From Dokdonella sp. (GTDB taxonomy: Bacteria; Pseudomonadota; Gammaproteobacteria; Xanthomonadales; Rhodanobacteraceae), in assembly GCF_019634815.1 (NCBI RefSeq), contig NZ_JAHCAP010000011.1, positions 26,855-90,854 on the forward strand: a stretch of 64,000 bases of DNA. The letters run 5' to 3'. Made by a program: the position numbers and the translations under genes. Under the pieces are notes generated by a model. The model saw only the letters and a program-made list of their open reading frames with translations. It made no database searches and was not told the DNA's origin. This document shows positions 16,464 to 25,481 of the stretch, in pieces. Within the stretch, counting starts at the first letter, position 1; each line of letters begins with the position of its first letter.

Positions 16464-18152
16464 TTACGGCCGGAAGTACGGAGACCGCTCCCACCAGGTG
16501 AACGGCACGCGATAGGCCGAAGGCGTGTTGTCAGCCGCGTGCCCGGACAGGCCATTCCTGCCGGCCCAGTAATCGGCGATCTGGTCGCGCGCAATGGGCG
16601 CAACATCGGTATCGCCAATGGCAACCGCGTGGATGTGCGGCTCCCAACGCGCTCTGGGTCGATACCAGGCGGCGAAGCCGACCTGGCGCAGGGCCTTGAC
16701 GGTTTTCCAATAGGTTGTCGAGCTCATCCCGCTGACACTGATGTCGACCGCGCCACCCCAGTTGTGGGTACCTGCCGACAAGGCCGCGCAGTTGGGTTCG
16801 CAATAGCCACCCTGCACCACCCGCAGCGTGCGACCCAGCAGGCGCTGCGCCGCGAGCAACATGTTGCGGGTGCGGATACTGACTCGCTTTCCATTCACGG
16901 TCGTTGTCCCGCCAAGAATGATCTTGTTGGTGACCACGAATCGATTCCGGCCCAGCGCAGCCAGGGAGCTCGGACCGGGAATGCCGTTGGCGTCCATGCC
17001 GCTGTAGCCAAGCCTGCGCTGCCACGTCGAATAGTTGTTGGTGGTTGTGTAGCCGTAGTGACCATCGGCAGCCGTGGAGATGCCGTGCGCCGTGAGCGCG
17101 GACTGGATCATCCTGACGTTCACATCCGACGCAAGTTGCGGCAGGTTGTGGCCGATTCGGGGCTCCACCTGGGCCTGAATCACCGCGCTGGTCATTGCCA
17201 GACCGGGCAGGGCCTTCGGCGCGTAGATCGGCGCCTTGCCCAGATAATCGGCGCCATCGAGGCCTGCAAACGTCGCGCGCGTCACCTGCGGCGTGATGTC
17301 GCCCACCACGCCCTGCTTGTCGACCGCCCACAGGCGCGAATACTGCGTGCAGTTGGACTCGGTCTCGCAGAAGCCACCCAGCACCACGGCCCAGACGCGA
17401 TTGGCGTCATCGTACTGAACGTCGATGACCTGCTCGTCGGCCGTGAGCTTTTCGCTCAATGCGCTTTCTGCCGCCGACACGAGGTTCGCCAGTTCGACAT
17501 CGGCGCTGCCCGCTGCCTGCCAGCTCTCGCCACCGTCGTGGGTCTGCCACTGGCGGTCACCGGCGCTCAAGCGCCCGTCCTTGGCCGAGGTGAAGTTGAT
17601 GACGCCCGCCGCGGGCAGCTGCGGCAACTGCTGCCAGACCGATCCGCCATTGCCGGTCCGATACAGGAACACCAGGTCCGGCCCCACGCTGGTCGGCAAC
17701 TGCACCATCAACCAACCGGTCTTGGCGTCGGTGAACGACAGCGACAGCACTTGCGGCACCGACTCACCGACGGGCAGGGAAATCATCGTCGGCGACGACC
17801 AGCTTGCACCGCCATCGGCGGTGGTCTGGGTCTGCAGCACGCCGGCCTTCATCTCATCGGAGCTCACCATCACTCCGGCCTTGGCATTGACGAAATGGAT
17901 CTTCTCGATGGGGCCGCGCAAGCCGACCGGGGTGATGTCGCCCCAGGAATTGCCTTGGTCGCGTGTGAGCAGCACATGGCGGCCATCGCTGGCCCAGCCC
18001 TGGCCATCCCCGATGTACTGCACTGAATCCACCGCCAAAGGCACGGAAGCGGCCTCATCGCCAAAGGCAGCCGCCTGGCCGGTGTTTGCGAACATTCCCC
18101 ATGCGACCGCAATCGCAAGGGTCAGAGCCACCTTGGATTTTTCTCTCGACAT
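16464..18152 (-). CDS. Secreted beta-propeller, peptidoglycan-binding and M15-type peptidase protein
   Basis: A 562-residue exported protein with a signal peptide (residues 1-28, cleavage near TGQAAA). Residues 40-330 contain repeated BNR/YCF48-like propeller blades (LLTRDQGNSWGDITP, TTADGGASWSSP, TGNGGSVWQQLP, THDGGESWQAAG). Residues 350-420 resemble a PG_binding_1 domain (VRMIQSALTAHG, DGHYGYTT, WQRRLGYSG). The C-terminus is an M15/DUF882-type zinc peptidase fold: H463 and D470 in HNWGGAVDI, and H506/H508 in WEPHIHAV. It likely cuts peptidoglycan stem peptides outside the membrane, with the propeller as a binding module. The ATG at 18152 has an AAAGGA ribosome site. Confidence 0.75.
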   Translation of the reverse strand: MSREKSKVALTLAIAVAWGMFANTGQAAAFGDEAASVPLAVDSVQYIGDGQGWASDGRHVLLTRDQGNSWGDITPVGLRGPIEKIHFVNAKAGVMVSSDEMKAGVLQTQTTADGGASWSSPTMISLPVGESVPQVLSLSFTDAKTGWLMVQLPTSVGPDLVFLYRTGNGGSVWQQLPQLPAAGVINFTSAKDGRLSAGDRQWQTHDGGESWQAAGSADVELANLVSAAESALSEKLTADEQVIDVQYDDANRVWAVVLGGFCETESNCTQYSRLWAVDKQGVVGDITPQVTRATFAGLDGADYLGKAPIYAPKALPGLAMTSAVIQAQVEPRIGHNLPQLASDVNVRMIQSALTAHGISTAADGHYGYTTTNNYSTWQRRLGYSGMDANGIPGPSSLAALGRNRFVVTNKIILGGTTTVNGKRVSIRTRNMLLAAQRLLGRTLRVVQGGYCEPNCAALSAGTHNWGGAVDISVSGMSSTTYWKTVKALRQVGFAAWYRPRARWEPHIHAVAIGDTDVAPIARDQIADYWAGRNGLSGHAADNTPSAYRVPFTWWERSPYFRP

Positions 18153-18621
18153 GACATGTGTTCCTTTCTCATCAACAACTTGCGAGAAGCACTCCCAGTG
18201 CCGGGCACCTTGTTCAGCGAAGCGCATCCTGCGACGCTCCCTCCCCGTTTCCGCCATTCCCCGCCGACATCGACCCCTGACCATGAGCACCATGAAGCCG
18301 GGGCAAGGGCTGGCTGCCACATCGCTCCCGACCTGCCCGACCTTCCGGCAAACAGGCGCGGGCCGTCGTGCGCGGGTCATGCACTGCGCGTCCCGATTCG
18401 ATGCCCAAGTGATGAACAAGCGATGCGCCTTCGATGTGGGGCGCGGACAGGCGCCCGCGTCCAAAGGCGCAAACTGGCGCTGCAGCGCGGCCGGCAGCTG
18501 CACCCATGTCGTGCGACACATGCGTTAGACCAGGCTCGCGAGGGCGCGGTCGGATCAGTTCACGATGGGATGACGGTGTCGCGGCGCGGTCGGCACCTGC
18601 CCCGCTTGCAGGGCCGAGTCC
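18153..18621. other. Non-coding gap, no supported gene
   Basis: Several frames are open here by GC bias only. None starts with a credible ribosome site or resembles a family. The promoter of the M15 gene should lie near 18160-18250, but I see no clear -35/-10 pair. Confidence 0.5.
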
Positions 18622-18903
18622 TCAGCTCTCGTCGCCAGCCGGGTCCCAGGCTTGCGCTTCCCCGAGCAGTGCGCGCAAGCCCGCCTCATCGAGCGCGGCG
18701 AGCAGGCCGATCGCTTCGGCCATGTTTTCCACCGCCAGCGGGGTGCGACGGATCGCGCCCTTGTGCAAGGGGCTGAACACGAGCATCACGCGGCCATAGG
18801 AGGCATCGAGCAGCGCGGCCTGCCAGGGCTGATCGTTGGAATCGGTGAAACTGCGCATCGCGGGCGGCCTGCTCATCGTGAACAACGCATTGTCGACGAT
18901 CAC
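18622..18903 (-). CDS. Conserved small hypothetical protein
   Basis: A protein of up to 93 residues; I do not recognise a named family. Its conserved-looking part starts at MRSFTDSNDQPWQAALLDAS (ATG at 18858) and continues with VMLVFSPL and a helical C-terminus ending in an acidic tail. Three starts are possible: GTG 18903, ATG 18876 and ATG 18858; none has a clear ribosome site. It lies 51 bp downstream of azurin on the same strand, behind a hairpin, so it may be read through from the azurin promoter. Confidence 0.5.
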   Translation of the reverse strand: MIVDNALFTMSRPPAMRSFTDSNDQPWQAALLDASYGRVMLVFSPLHKGAIRRTPLAVENMAEAIGLLAALDEAGLRALLGEAQAWDPAGDES

Positions 18904-18917
18904 GCGAGCCGCGACAC

Positions 18918-18940
18918 GACCCGCGCGATTGGCGCGGGTC
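18918..18940 (-). terminator. Hairpin after azurin (possible terminator or stabiliser)
   Basis: A perfect 9-bp inverted repeat (GACCCGCGC, loop GATTG, GCGCGGGTC) lies 14 bp beyond the azurin stop. There is no T tract after it on the minus strand, so it may stabilise the azurin mRNA end instead of terminating. Confidence 0.4.
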
Positions 18941-18954
18941 GCGGCATTGCCCGA

Positions 18955-19401
18955 TCAGTTGCCGAGGCTGAGCGTGCCCTTCATCAGCGCGGCATGGCCG
19001 GGGAAGGTGCAGTAGTAGGCATAGGATTCACCGGCCTTGAGCTTGGCAACGTCGATCTTGGCAGTATCGGATTCACCGCCACCGATCAACTTGGTGCGCG
19101 CGATGATGCGCGTGTCGCCGGGCTTTTCGTAGCCATTGGTCGCGCCGGCTTTCATGCCATCGGCAACCACGCCAGCCTCGTCGGCAGCGGTCGACAGCAC
19201 CCAGTTGTGGCCCATCGCGGTGACCGGCAGCTTGCCGGTGTGCTTGAGCGTGACCGCAAAGCTCTTGCAGGTCTTGGGCACGGTGATGGTCTTGAGGTTG
19301 AACTGCATCGAGTCATTGCCCTCGATGGTGAGCGCACATTCTGCCGCCAGCAGCGGCGACGAAAACAGGCCAAGCAAGGCAACGGCAATCAGGCTGCGCA
19401 T
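18955..19401 (-). CDS. azu: Azurin (blue copper protein)
   Basis: A 148-residue periplasmic cupredoxin with a signal peptide ([19 protein letters not shown]) and mature start [11 protein letters not shown]. The copper ligands are visible: His in MGHNWV, and Cys, His and Met in [14 protein letters not shown]. The mature Cys pair of azurins (C3-C26 type) is present in ECALT and PKTCKS. Azurin carries single electrons, typically to nitrite reductase or cytochrome peroxidases. The FNR palindrome 64 bp upstream fits low-oxygen expression and links it to the nitrate genes. The ATG at 19401 has a GGAG site 9 nt upstream. Confidence 0.95.
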   Translation of the reverse strand: MRSLIAVALLGLFSSPLLAAECALTIEGNDSMQFNLKTITVPKTCKSFAVTLKHTGKLPVTAMGHNWVLSTAADEAGVVADGMKAGATNGYEKPGDTRIIARTKLIGGGESDTAKIDVAKLKAGESYAYYCTFPGHAALMKGTLSLGN

Positions 19402-19464
19402 GGGAATACTCCGTGGTTGTGAGAAATGGGAAATGCATCGTGTTCTCATCCACGTGAACACGCC

Positions 19465-19478
19465 TTGACCGCGGTCAA
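19465..19478 (-). promoter_or_regulatory. FNR/Anr box upstream of azurin
   Basis: TTGACCGCGGTCAA is a perfect 14-bp palindrome of the FNR/CRP class. With class II spacing the start site would be near 19430, giving a 29-nt leader that contains the GGAG site. The -10 at the right distance is weak (CACGAT, 3 of 6). Anr control of azurin is known in Pseudomonas. Confidence 0.65.
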
Positions 19479-19689
19479 AGCCGTCACGCGCCCATGCGCG
19501 CTGCACGTCCGCGCGCTGAACGACAAGCCGACCGCGGCGCATCCACAAGCAAGGATCATCGTTTCCCGCGCGCAGTTGCCGCGACTGGCCGGGTTCGACG
19601 ATTCGCACGGTCTTCGCTGGTTTCCACCGCAGGCAGACACCGCAGCCCGCTTCGACGCTGCAGGTGATGCACGGCAGCGTCGCCCCGAC

Positions 19690-20259
19690 TCAAGCCGCTT
19701 CGGTGCCTGCCGCGGCCTTGCGCCATGCGCGCAGGCCGAGCGCGGCCAGCACGAGAAATCCCGCATACAGCACTGCGGTGATGAGCAATTCCTTGTAGAC
19801 GTAGATGCCGACATAGATCACGTCGACCACGATCCACAACAGCCACGCCGCGACATGGCGCCGCGCCTGCCACCACTGCGCAACCAGGCTGAACGCAGCG
19901 AGCGCGGCATCGAGCCACGGCAAGGACGCATCGGTCCAGCGCTGCATCGCATAGCCGAGCGCGAGTGCGCCGACGACGCCCAGTGCAAGATGCAGCGCGG
20001 CATCGGGCACGACCAAGTTGGCAATGCGCACTCGGCCGCCGTCGTCCAGATGACGCAGCCAGCGCGTCCAGCCGTAGACGATCATCACTGCGAACGCGCC
20101 TTGCAGCAGCGCATCCGAGTAGAGCTTGGCATCGACGAACACCAGCGCATACACCAGCACAGAGACCAGACCGATCGGCCAGCACCACGGCTGGCGCAGC
20201 GCGGTCAACCACACGCCCAGCGCGCTCAGTACTGCGGCGGCAAGTTCGATCCAGCTCAT
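19690..20259 (-). CDS. pnuT: PnuC-family permease, probable thiamine transporter PnuT
   Basis: A 189-residue inner-membrane protein of the PnuC family with about seven helices. Family signatures are WCWPIGLVSVLVYALVFVDA near residue 25 and VAAWLLWIVVDVIYVGIYVY near 140. PnuC itself carries nicotinamide riboside, but the gene overlaps the stop of a TonB receptor by 1 nt (TGATG) in an operon headed by a TPP riboswitch. PnuC homologues in that setting are the predicted thiamine transporters called PnuT. Substrate is therefore inferred from regulation. The ATG at 20259 is fixed by this coupling. Confidence 0.85.
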   Translation of the reverse strand: MSWIELAAAVLSALGVWLTALRQPWCWPIGLVSVLVYALVFVDAKLYSDALLQGAFAVMIVYGWTRWLRHLDDGGRVRIANLVVPDAALHLALGVVGALALGYAMQRWTDASLPWLDAALAAFSLVAQWWQARRHVAAWLLWIVVDVIYVGIYVYKELLITAVLYAGFLVLAALGLRAWRKAAAGTEAA

Positions 20260-22421
20260 CACCAATCCATGCTCAACGAGGCATGCATGATGCGCGGCGC
20301 ACCCGGAAACAAATAGCTGTCGCCCTCGCTGCTGCCGGTGTCGCGCCAGTAGAAGCGATTGAACACGTTGTCGATCCCGATGCGCCAGGTGAGCTTGTGT
20401 TCGCGCCATTGGCTGGTGTGGCGCAGGCCGAGATCGAACACGTCGTAGGCATCCACGCGCACATGACCGTCGGGCGTGGCCGGATTGGGCGCGGCGTGGC
20501 GCCAGCCGCCATAGAGCATCGTTTGCGGCAAGGCGTTGAAGCGATAGTCGAGGTAAACGCTGCTGCGCCAGGCCGGCACGTTGACGAGCTGATGGCCCTC
20601 GTAGGCGGGTGTCCCGCTGCGCCGCGCGCGCGCGCGGATCCAGACCACGCTGGCATGCACCTCGATGTTTTCACTCACCCGCCCATCGACAGACAGATCG
20701 ATGCCGCTGCGGTCTTCCTCGCCGCGTTCGACGAAGGTGAAGCCTGCGGCCGACGCGTCCGGTTGTGCGAACTGCCAGGGTTGGCGGATGCGGAACAGCG
20801 ACGCATTGAGATCGAGCGCATCGCTCGTGCGCCACTTGACGCCGGCTTCGAGCTGGCGCGAATGACGCGGGCCGAGCGAATCGCCGTCGTTGCTGGTCCA
20901 GAACGGCGCCTGCCTGCCCAGCGACAGGCCTTCGCTGTAGCTCAGATACGTCGTCAGGCTGGGCTGCATCTGCCACAACAGCGCGGCCTGCGGCAGGGTC
21001 TTGGTCAGCCGTGCCGCACGTTCGAGCTCGGCCCGCTTGTTCCAGGCGCGCTCATCGATGCGCGCATGCTGCGCACCGATCAGCAGTTGCCAATGCTCGC
21101 CCAGGCTCATGCGATCCAGCAGCGAGAGGTTGCGCTGCCAACTGTCCAGCCGCAGCACGCGCACGCCGGGTTGCGCAGGCGAAGGCGGAAACTGCGGCAC
21201 CACGACATCGAAGATGTTGCCGCTGCCGACGTATTCGTTGACGTTGCGATGACGCTCGATGCTGCGATGGAACGCGCCGAGGGAGACATCGAGCTGGTGC
21301 TCGACCGCGCCGCTGCGGAAGCTGCCTGCGAGCGTCGCGCGCGCCTGATCGCTGGTGCGCGTGTCGTCGGGACTGCGGTAGTCGTAGATATCGTAGTTGC
21401 CGTCTGGCGCGAAGTAGTTGCCCGGCGTGGAGCCATCGGCGCATGCGGCGCTGTAGTAGCAGCCATAGGCGAAGGCGACGTTGTCATCGATCACGCTGCG
21501 ACTTCGGCCCGCGGCCAGGCGCAGCTGCCAGTCCTGCGCCAGATCGATCGACAGGCGTGCGCTGGTGTTGGCGCTGTGGATGCCGACCGGCCGCTGCCAG
21601 CCTTGATGACCCAGCAGGATGCTGCGATCGATCTCACCGGGCACCACAACCCCACCGAGCAGCTGGTAACCCGACGCCGACAGTTGCGCGCTGCGTTGGT
21701 AGTTGCCATCGAGTTCGAGCTTGGCGCCCGGCGCAATCTGCCAATCGGCCGCAAGTGCGTAGAAGTTGCGATGACCATCGGCGTCCTTGACGAAGCTGCG
21801 CAAGGACTCGCCGGCCGCGTTGAAACGCAAGCCGAAACTTTCGCTGAGCCAGGTCCCCGCATCGACCGCGACATGCCTTGAACCGTGCGAATCGACACCG
21901 ATCGTCGCCGCACGTACCTCGGCTGGGCGCTTGCTCACGAAATTGACAACGCCGCCGGGCTCGATCACGCCGGCATCGATGCCGGCCAGCCCCTTGAGCA
22001 CCTGCACCGCCTGCTTGTCTTCGAGCGCGAGGATCTGCTCGCCACTGACGAGGATGTTGTTGAGGCGGTAACCGGTACCCAGATCGAGTGGAAAACCGCG
22101 AATCGACAGGTTTTGGTAGTAGCCGACAGGCGCGTAGTTGTCGCCGAGCGCCGCGTCTTCGTGTGCGAGCTCACTGAGGGTGCGGATGTGGTGGTCGTCG
22201 AGCTGCTCGCGCGTGATGGTTCGGATCGTCGCCGGCGCAGCGTGCACATCGCCACTGCCAAAGCCCGCAAGCGCCGCGCCTTCGTCGCTCTTCGCGGCAT
22301 GGCCTTCGACGCGCACGGCCTCGAGTTCGGTCGTCTTGCGCGCAGGCGCATCGGGCTCATCAGCCAGCGCCGGCGACGGCAGCAGCGCAATCAGGAGTGC
22401 AAGCAGCGGAGTTCGCATCAT
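20259..22421 (-). CDS. TonB-dependent outer membrane receptor, thiamine-regulated
   Basis: A 720-residue outer-membrane receptor with a signal peptide (MMRTPLLALLIALLPSPALA), a plug domain (about residues 55-170, with LSIRGFPLDLGTGYRLNNIL and EPGGVVNFVSKRPAEV) and a 22-strand-type barrel ending in the aromatic strand IMHASLSMDW. No clear TonB box was identified, though ELEAVRVEG near residue 40 is a candidate. It resembles siderophore receptors in sequence, but a TPP riboswitch directly upstream and the coupled PnuT gene indicate a thiamine or thiamine-precursor substrate. The ATG pair at 22419-22421 precedes the signal peptide; the ribosome site is weak, which suits riboswitch control of translation. 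Confidence 0.85.
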   Translation of the reverse strand: MMRTPLLALLIALLPSPALADEPDAPARKTTELEAVRVEGHAAKSDEGAALAGFGSGDVHAAPATIRTITREQLDDHHIRTLSELAHEDAALGDNYAPVGYYQNLSIRGFPLDLGTGYRLNNILVSGEQILALEDKQAVQVLKGLAGIDAGVIEPGGVVNFVSKRPAEVRAATIGVDSHGSRHVAVDAGTWLSESFGLRFNAAGESLRSFVKDADGHRNFYALAADWQIAPGAKLELDGNYQRSAQLSASGYQLLGGVVVPGEIDRSILLGHQGWQRPVGIHSANTSARLSIDLAQDWQLRLAAGRSRSVIDDNVAFAYGCYYSAACADGSTPGNYFAPDGNYDIYDYRSPDDTRTSDQARATLAGSFRSGAVEHQLDVSLGAFHRSIERHRNVNEYVGSGNIFDVVVPQFPPSPAQPGVRVLRLDSWQRNLSLLDRMSLGEHWQLLIGAQHARIDERAWNKRAELERAARLTKTLPQAALLWQMQPSLTTYLSYSEGLSLGRQAPFWTSNDGDSLGPRHSRQLEAGVKWRTSDALDLNASLFRIRQPWQFAQPDASAAGFTFVERGEEDRSGIDLSVDGRVSENIEVHASVVWIRARARRSGTPAYEGHQLVNVPAWRSSVYLDYRFNALPQTMLYGGWRHAAPNPATPDGHVRVDAYDVFDLGLRHTSQWREHKLTWRIGIDNVFNRFYWRDTGSSEGDSYLFPGAPRIMHASLSMDW

Positions 22422-22493
22422 CGTTCTCGTCCAGTGGCTCAAGACGAAGCGACGGCGGGCAGCCTGCCGCGAACGGACCGACTGCTCCAGCAA

Positions 22494-22570
22494 AGCTCCC
22501 TACGCCGGTATCAACCGGATCAGGTTCCAAGGGACTCTCTCAGCCCGGCAACGCCGGGCACCCCCGCTTC
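22494..22570 (-). promoter_or_regulatory. TPP riboswitch (THI element)
   Basis: On the minus strand the conserved blocks appear in order: GGGGGTGCCC, GGCTGAGAGAGTCCC, TTGGAACCTGATC, GGTTGATACC and GCGTAGGGAG. These are the hallmark segments of the thiamine pyrophosphate aptamer, including the CUGAGA and ACCUGAUC cores. It lies 73 nt before the TonB receptor start. No obvious intrinsic terminator lies between aptamer and gene, so control may be at translation. Confidence 0.95.
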
Positions 22571-22617
22571 AAGGCGCGCATTAGATCACGAAGCCCGTAC
22601 GTGGCGCGAGCGCATCA

Positions 22618-23739
22618 TCACGTGATGGCGGCGATCGCTTCGAACAACATGCGTCCCGGCGCGCCGTCGAACCATGCCGCATGGCCGAGCAGGAAGGTGT
22701 GCCAGGCGAGCTCGGCATCGGCGCTCGAAGCGGTGACACCGTGGAAGTATTCGATCTCCGAGAGCGCGAAATCCACATGCACGATCGGCAGCAGTTCGGC
22801 GAGCAGACGGCACTGCGCAGCGTCGAGCGCACGCAGCTGCGAATAACCGTCGATCAGGGCGCGTGCGGTCGCCACATGCACTGCCTGCGCGCCGCGTTCG
22901 AGTTGCAACCAGGCGATCGCATTGCGCTCGATCGCGGTAGCGAGGTCGTACAGCGCGAAGGTCGGTGCGGCAAGACCGAAGTCGAGCACCGCACTCAACG
23001 CGTCCCCACGCCAGAACAGGTTCGAGGCGTGCCAGTCGTTGTGCGTCCACAGCCGCCTCTGCTGCGCGAGCAGCGGCTGGATGCGCTGCTGACGCTCCAC
23101 GATCGGCGCGAGCGCGCTGCGCCAGTCGCGCTGCCTCAGGAAATCGGCGAGCGCAGGCCGCATCGGCGCCATCGCCGCAATCGCCGCGAGTGGATCGGCC
23201 GCGCGCAACACCTCGTCGCGCGCGACCAGCAACCAGGCCGCGCGCGGCGGCGCCGCGAAGTCTTCGGCGGCATTGTGCAGGCGCGCAAGCATGCGTCCCG
23301 CAGCATGCGCGTCTTCCAGATCGGTGAGCGGCGTCCACGACGGACAATCGCGATAGCGATCCTCGCCCGCGGCGAGCGCGTGGATTTCGTAGACGAAACC
23401 GTCCTGCTCGATCGCGCCACGGCCATCCGCGGCGAGCAGCACCTCGGGAGCCGGCAGGCCGTGGCTGCGCAGATGCGCGATGAATGCCTGTTCCTCGCCG
23501 AGCGTCATCGCATCGCGCACGCGCAGCGGGTGACGTTTGACGAACACTTCATCGCTGCCGCAGCGCACACGCGCCGATACCGAGAACGGGCGTGGGCTGT
23601 GCCAGAGGATCGTGACCGGCCCGTGCAGTTGCGGCCAGGCGCGCAACAGCAAGTGCAGCTCGGCATCGCCGAGCGGCGGCCAGGTCGGTGCCACCTCCTT
23701 CCCCGCGAGGCCATGCACGCGGTGCGCGCCATCCGTCAT
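22618..23739 (-). CDS. APH-family phosphotransferase
   Basis: A 373-residue kinase-fold protein. The Brenner-type catalytic loop is HNDWHASNLFW and the metal-binding Asp is in VLDFGLAAPTF, as in aminoglycoside phosphotransferase/choline kinase-like enzymes. The N-lobe shows VFVKRHPLRV with the ATP-binding Lys. Natural substrates in this family are usually small metabolites (homoserine, choline, thiamine, fructosamine) or proteins. Its position upstream of the TPP riboswitch on the same strand invites a thiamine kinase idea, but it is outside the riboswitch-controlled transcript, so this is weak. The ATG at 23739 has a GGAG site. Confidence 0.7.
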   Translation of the reverse strand: MTDGAHRVHGLAGKEVAPTWPPLGDAELHLLLRAWPQLHGPVTILWHSPRPFSVSARVRCGSDEVFVKRHPLRVRDAMTLGEEQAFIAHLRSHGLPAPEVLLAADGRGAIEQDGFVYEIHALAAGEDRYRDCPSWTPLTDLEDAHAAGRMLARLHNAAEDFAAPPRAAWLLVARDEVLRAADPLAAIAAMAPMRPALADFLRQRDWRSALAPIVERQQRIQPLLAQQRRLWTHNDWHASNLFWRGDALSAVLDFGLAAPTFALYDLATAIERNAIAWLQLERGAQAVHVATARALIDGYSQLRALDAAQCRLLAELLPIVHVDFALSEIEYFHGVTASSADAELAWHTFLLGHAAWFDGAPGRMLFEAIAAIT

Positions 23740-23864
23740 CGAGATCTCCAAACAAGGTCGCGCATTCTGGCGCGGAGGCGGGCCTGCTGTCGCCTGCGTG
23801 CGCCGCAAGGGTGGAGCCTGCGCGTATCATCGGCGCAATTGCATGCGATGGTCCGGCTTCGAGC

Positions 23865-25481
23865 ATGGGCAAGACGGTGACGGCGGATGTGCTGGTGATC
23901 GGCGGCGGCCTCGCCGGGATCGTCTGCGCACTCGAACTGTTGCGCGCGGGCAAATCGGTGGTGCTGGTCGACCGCGATACGCCCGAGCGTCTGGGCGGAC
24001 TCGCCTTGTGGGCATTCGGCGGCATGGCCCTGGTCGGCACACCGCTGCAGGCACGCGCGAAGATCCACGACACGCCCGAGCTCGCGCTGCGCGATTGGAT
24101 CGGTTTCGGCGAACTCGGCCCGCACGACATCTGGCCGCTGCGGTGGGCGCAGCACTATGTCGAGCGCTCACGGCCCGACGTGCACGACTGGCTGCGCGAA
24201 CAGGGTCTGAAGTTTCTGCCTGCGGTCAATTGGGTGGAACGCGGCCGCTTCGGGGAAGGCAACAGCCTGCCGCGCTACCACGTGTTGTGGGGTACTTCGC
24301 GCGAACTCGTGCGCCGCATGCTCGCGGCGCTGCGAGCGGCCGCGGGGAGCGCGCGGCTCACCCTGCTGCACCGCCACCGCGTGCTCACGCTCGATGCGAC
24401 GGGCGGAACCGTCGATGGCGCTGTCGCGGTTGACGAGGTCAGCGGCGAGCAGGTGGGCTTGCGCGCGGCGGCGGTGGTGCTTGCGATGGGCGGGATCAAC
24501 GGCAGCCACGCGCAAGTTCGCGCGAACTGGCCGCGCAGCCGCCCGCTGCCGGCGGCGATGCTCAATGGTGCGCATCCGTTTGCCGACGGCCGCTTGCATC
24601 ACCTGGCTGCCGAAGGCTTTGGCGCGCGCATCGACCATGCCGGCGAGATGTGGAATTACGCCGCGGGCATACCGCATCCGTTTCCGCACTTCGAAGGCCA
24701 CGGCCTGTCGCTGATTCCGTGCAAGTCGGCCTTGTGGCTGGATCATCGCGGCCGGCGCATCGGCCCCGAGCCGCTGGTGACCGGATTCGACACCCACTGG
24801 CTGTGCCAGCGCGTTGCCGGGCAGGACAAACCCTGGACCTGGCAACTGTTCAACCGCCGCATCGCGCGGCGCGAACTGGCGATCTCGGGCGCCGAGCACA
24901 ATCCGGCGATCCGCGACCGGCAGATGCTGCGCTTCCTGCGCGAACTCCTGCTCGGGCGCGGCGACCTGCTGCACCAGTTGCAACGCGAGAGTCCGCATGT
25001 GCTCGTCGATGCCACGCTTGCCGGGCTCGCGCAGAAGATGAATGCGCTCACCGAATCGCACGACATCGATGCGGGGCAATTGCAGGCCAGCGTCGATGCC
25101 TTTGACGCGAATTTCGGCGTCGGCCTCAAGCTGGCCAACGACGATCAGATCCGCCGCATCCTGCACGCCCGGCAATGGGGCCCGGATCGTCTGCGTACCT
25201 GTGCGCCCGCTCCGCTGCAACAACGTGGTGCCGGCCCGTTCATCGCGATCCACACCCAACTCATCACGCGCAAGAGCCTCGGCGGCCTGCGCACCGATCT
25301 CGACAGCCGCGTGCTGGACGGCAAGGATGCGCCGATCGATGGCCTGTATTGCGTCGGCGAGGCGGCGGGTTTCGGCGGGGGCGGTGCCTGCGGCAAGCGC
25401 TCACTCGAAGGCACCTTCCTGCCGGGTTGCATCCTCACCGCGCGCGCTGCCGCGCGCTCGATCTGCGGAGCATCACGATGA
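23865..25481 (+). CDS. FAD-binding dehydrogenase (KSTD/fumarate reductase flavoprotein-like)
   Basis: A 538-residue flavoprotein. The N-terminal FAD motif is VIGGGLAGIVCALELLRAG (residues 10-28) and the C-terminal FAD segment contains GEAAGFGGGGACGKRSLEG and GCILTARAAAR. It belongs to the FAD_binding_2 group that includes 3-ketosteroid delta-1-dehydrogenases and fumarate reductase flavoproteins; bacterial members of this subgroup are annotated simply as FAD-binding dehydrogenases. There is no signal peptide. Its stop overlaps the start of the ThDP enzyme (ATGA), so the two are made together. Substrate is unknown. Confidence 0.75.
   Translation: MGKTVTADVLVIGGGLAGIVCALELLRAGKSVVLVDRDTPERLGGLALWAFGGMALVGTPLQARAKIHDTPELALRDWIGFGELGPHDIWPLRWAQHYVERSRPDVHDWLREQGLKFLPAVNWVERGRFGEGNSLPRYHVLWGTSRELVRRMLAALRAAAGSARLTLLHRHRVLTLDATGGTVDGAVAVDEVSGEQVGLRAAAVVLAMGGINGSHAQVRANWPRSRPLPAAMLNGAHPFADGRLHHLAAEGFGARIDHAGEMWNYAAGIPHPFPHFEGHGLSLIPCKSALWLDHRGRRIGPEPLVTGFDTHWLCQRVAGQDKPWTWQLFNRRIARRELAISGAEHNPAIRDRQMLRFLRELLLGRGDLLHQLQRESPHVLVDATLAGLAQKMNALTESHDIDAGQLQASVDAFDANFGVGLKLANDDQIRRILHARQWGPDRLRTCAPAPLQQRGAGPFIAIHTQLITRKSLGGLRTDLDSRVLDGKDAPIDGLYCVGEAAGFGGGGACGKRSLEGTFLPGCILTARAAARSICGASR

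Noticed and set aside
20258..21881. Plus-strand frame opposite the thiamine-regulated TonB receptor
   Set aside because: Antisense of a receptor with intact plug and barrel; no motifs and no ribosome site.
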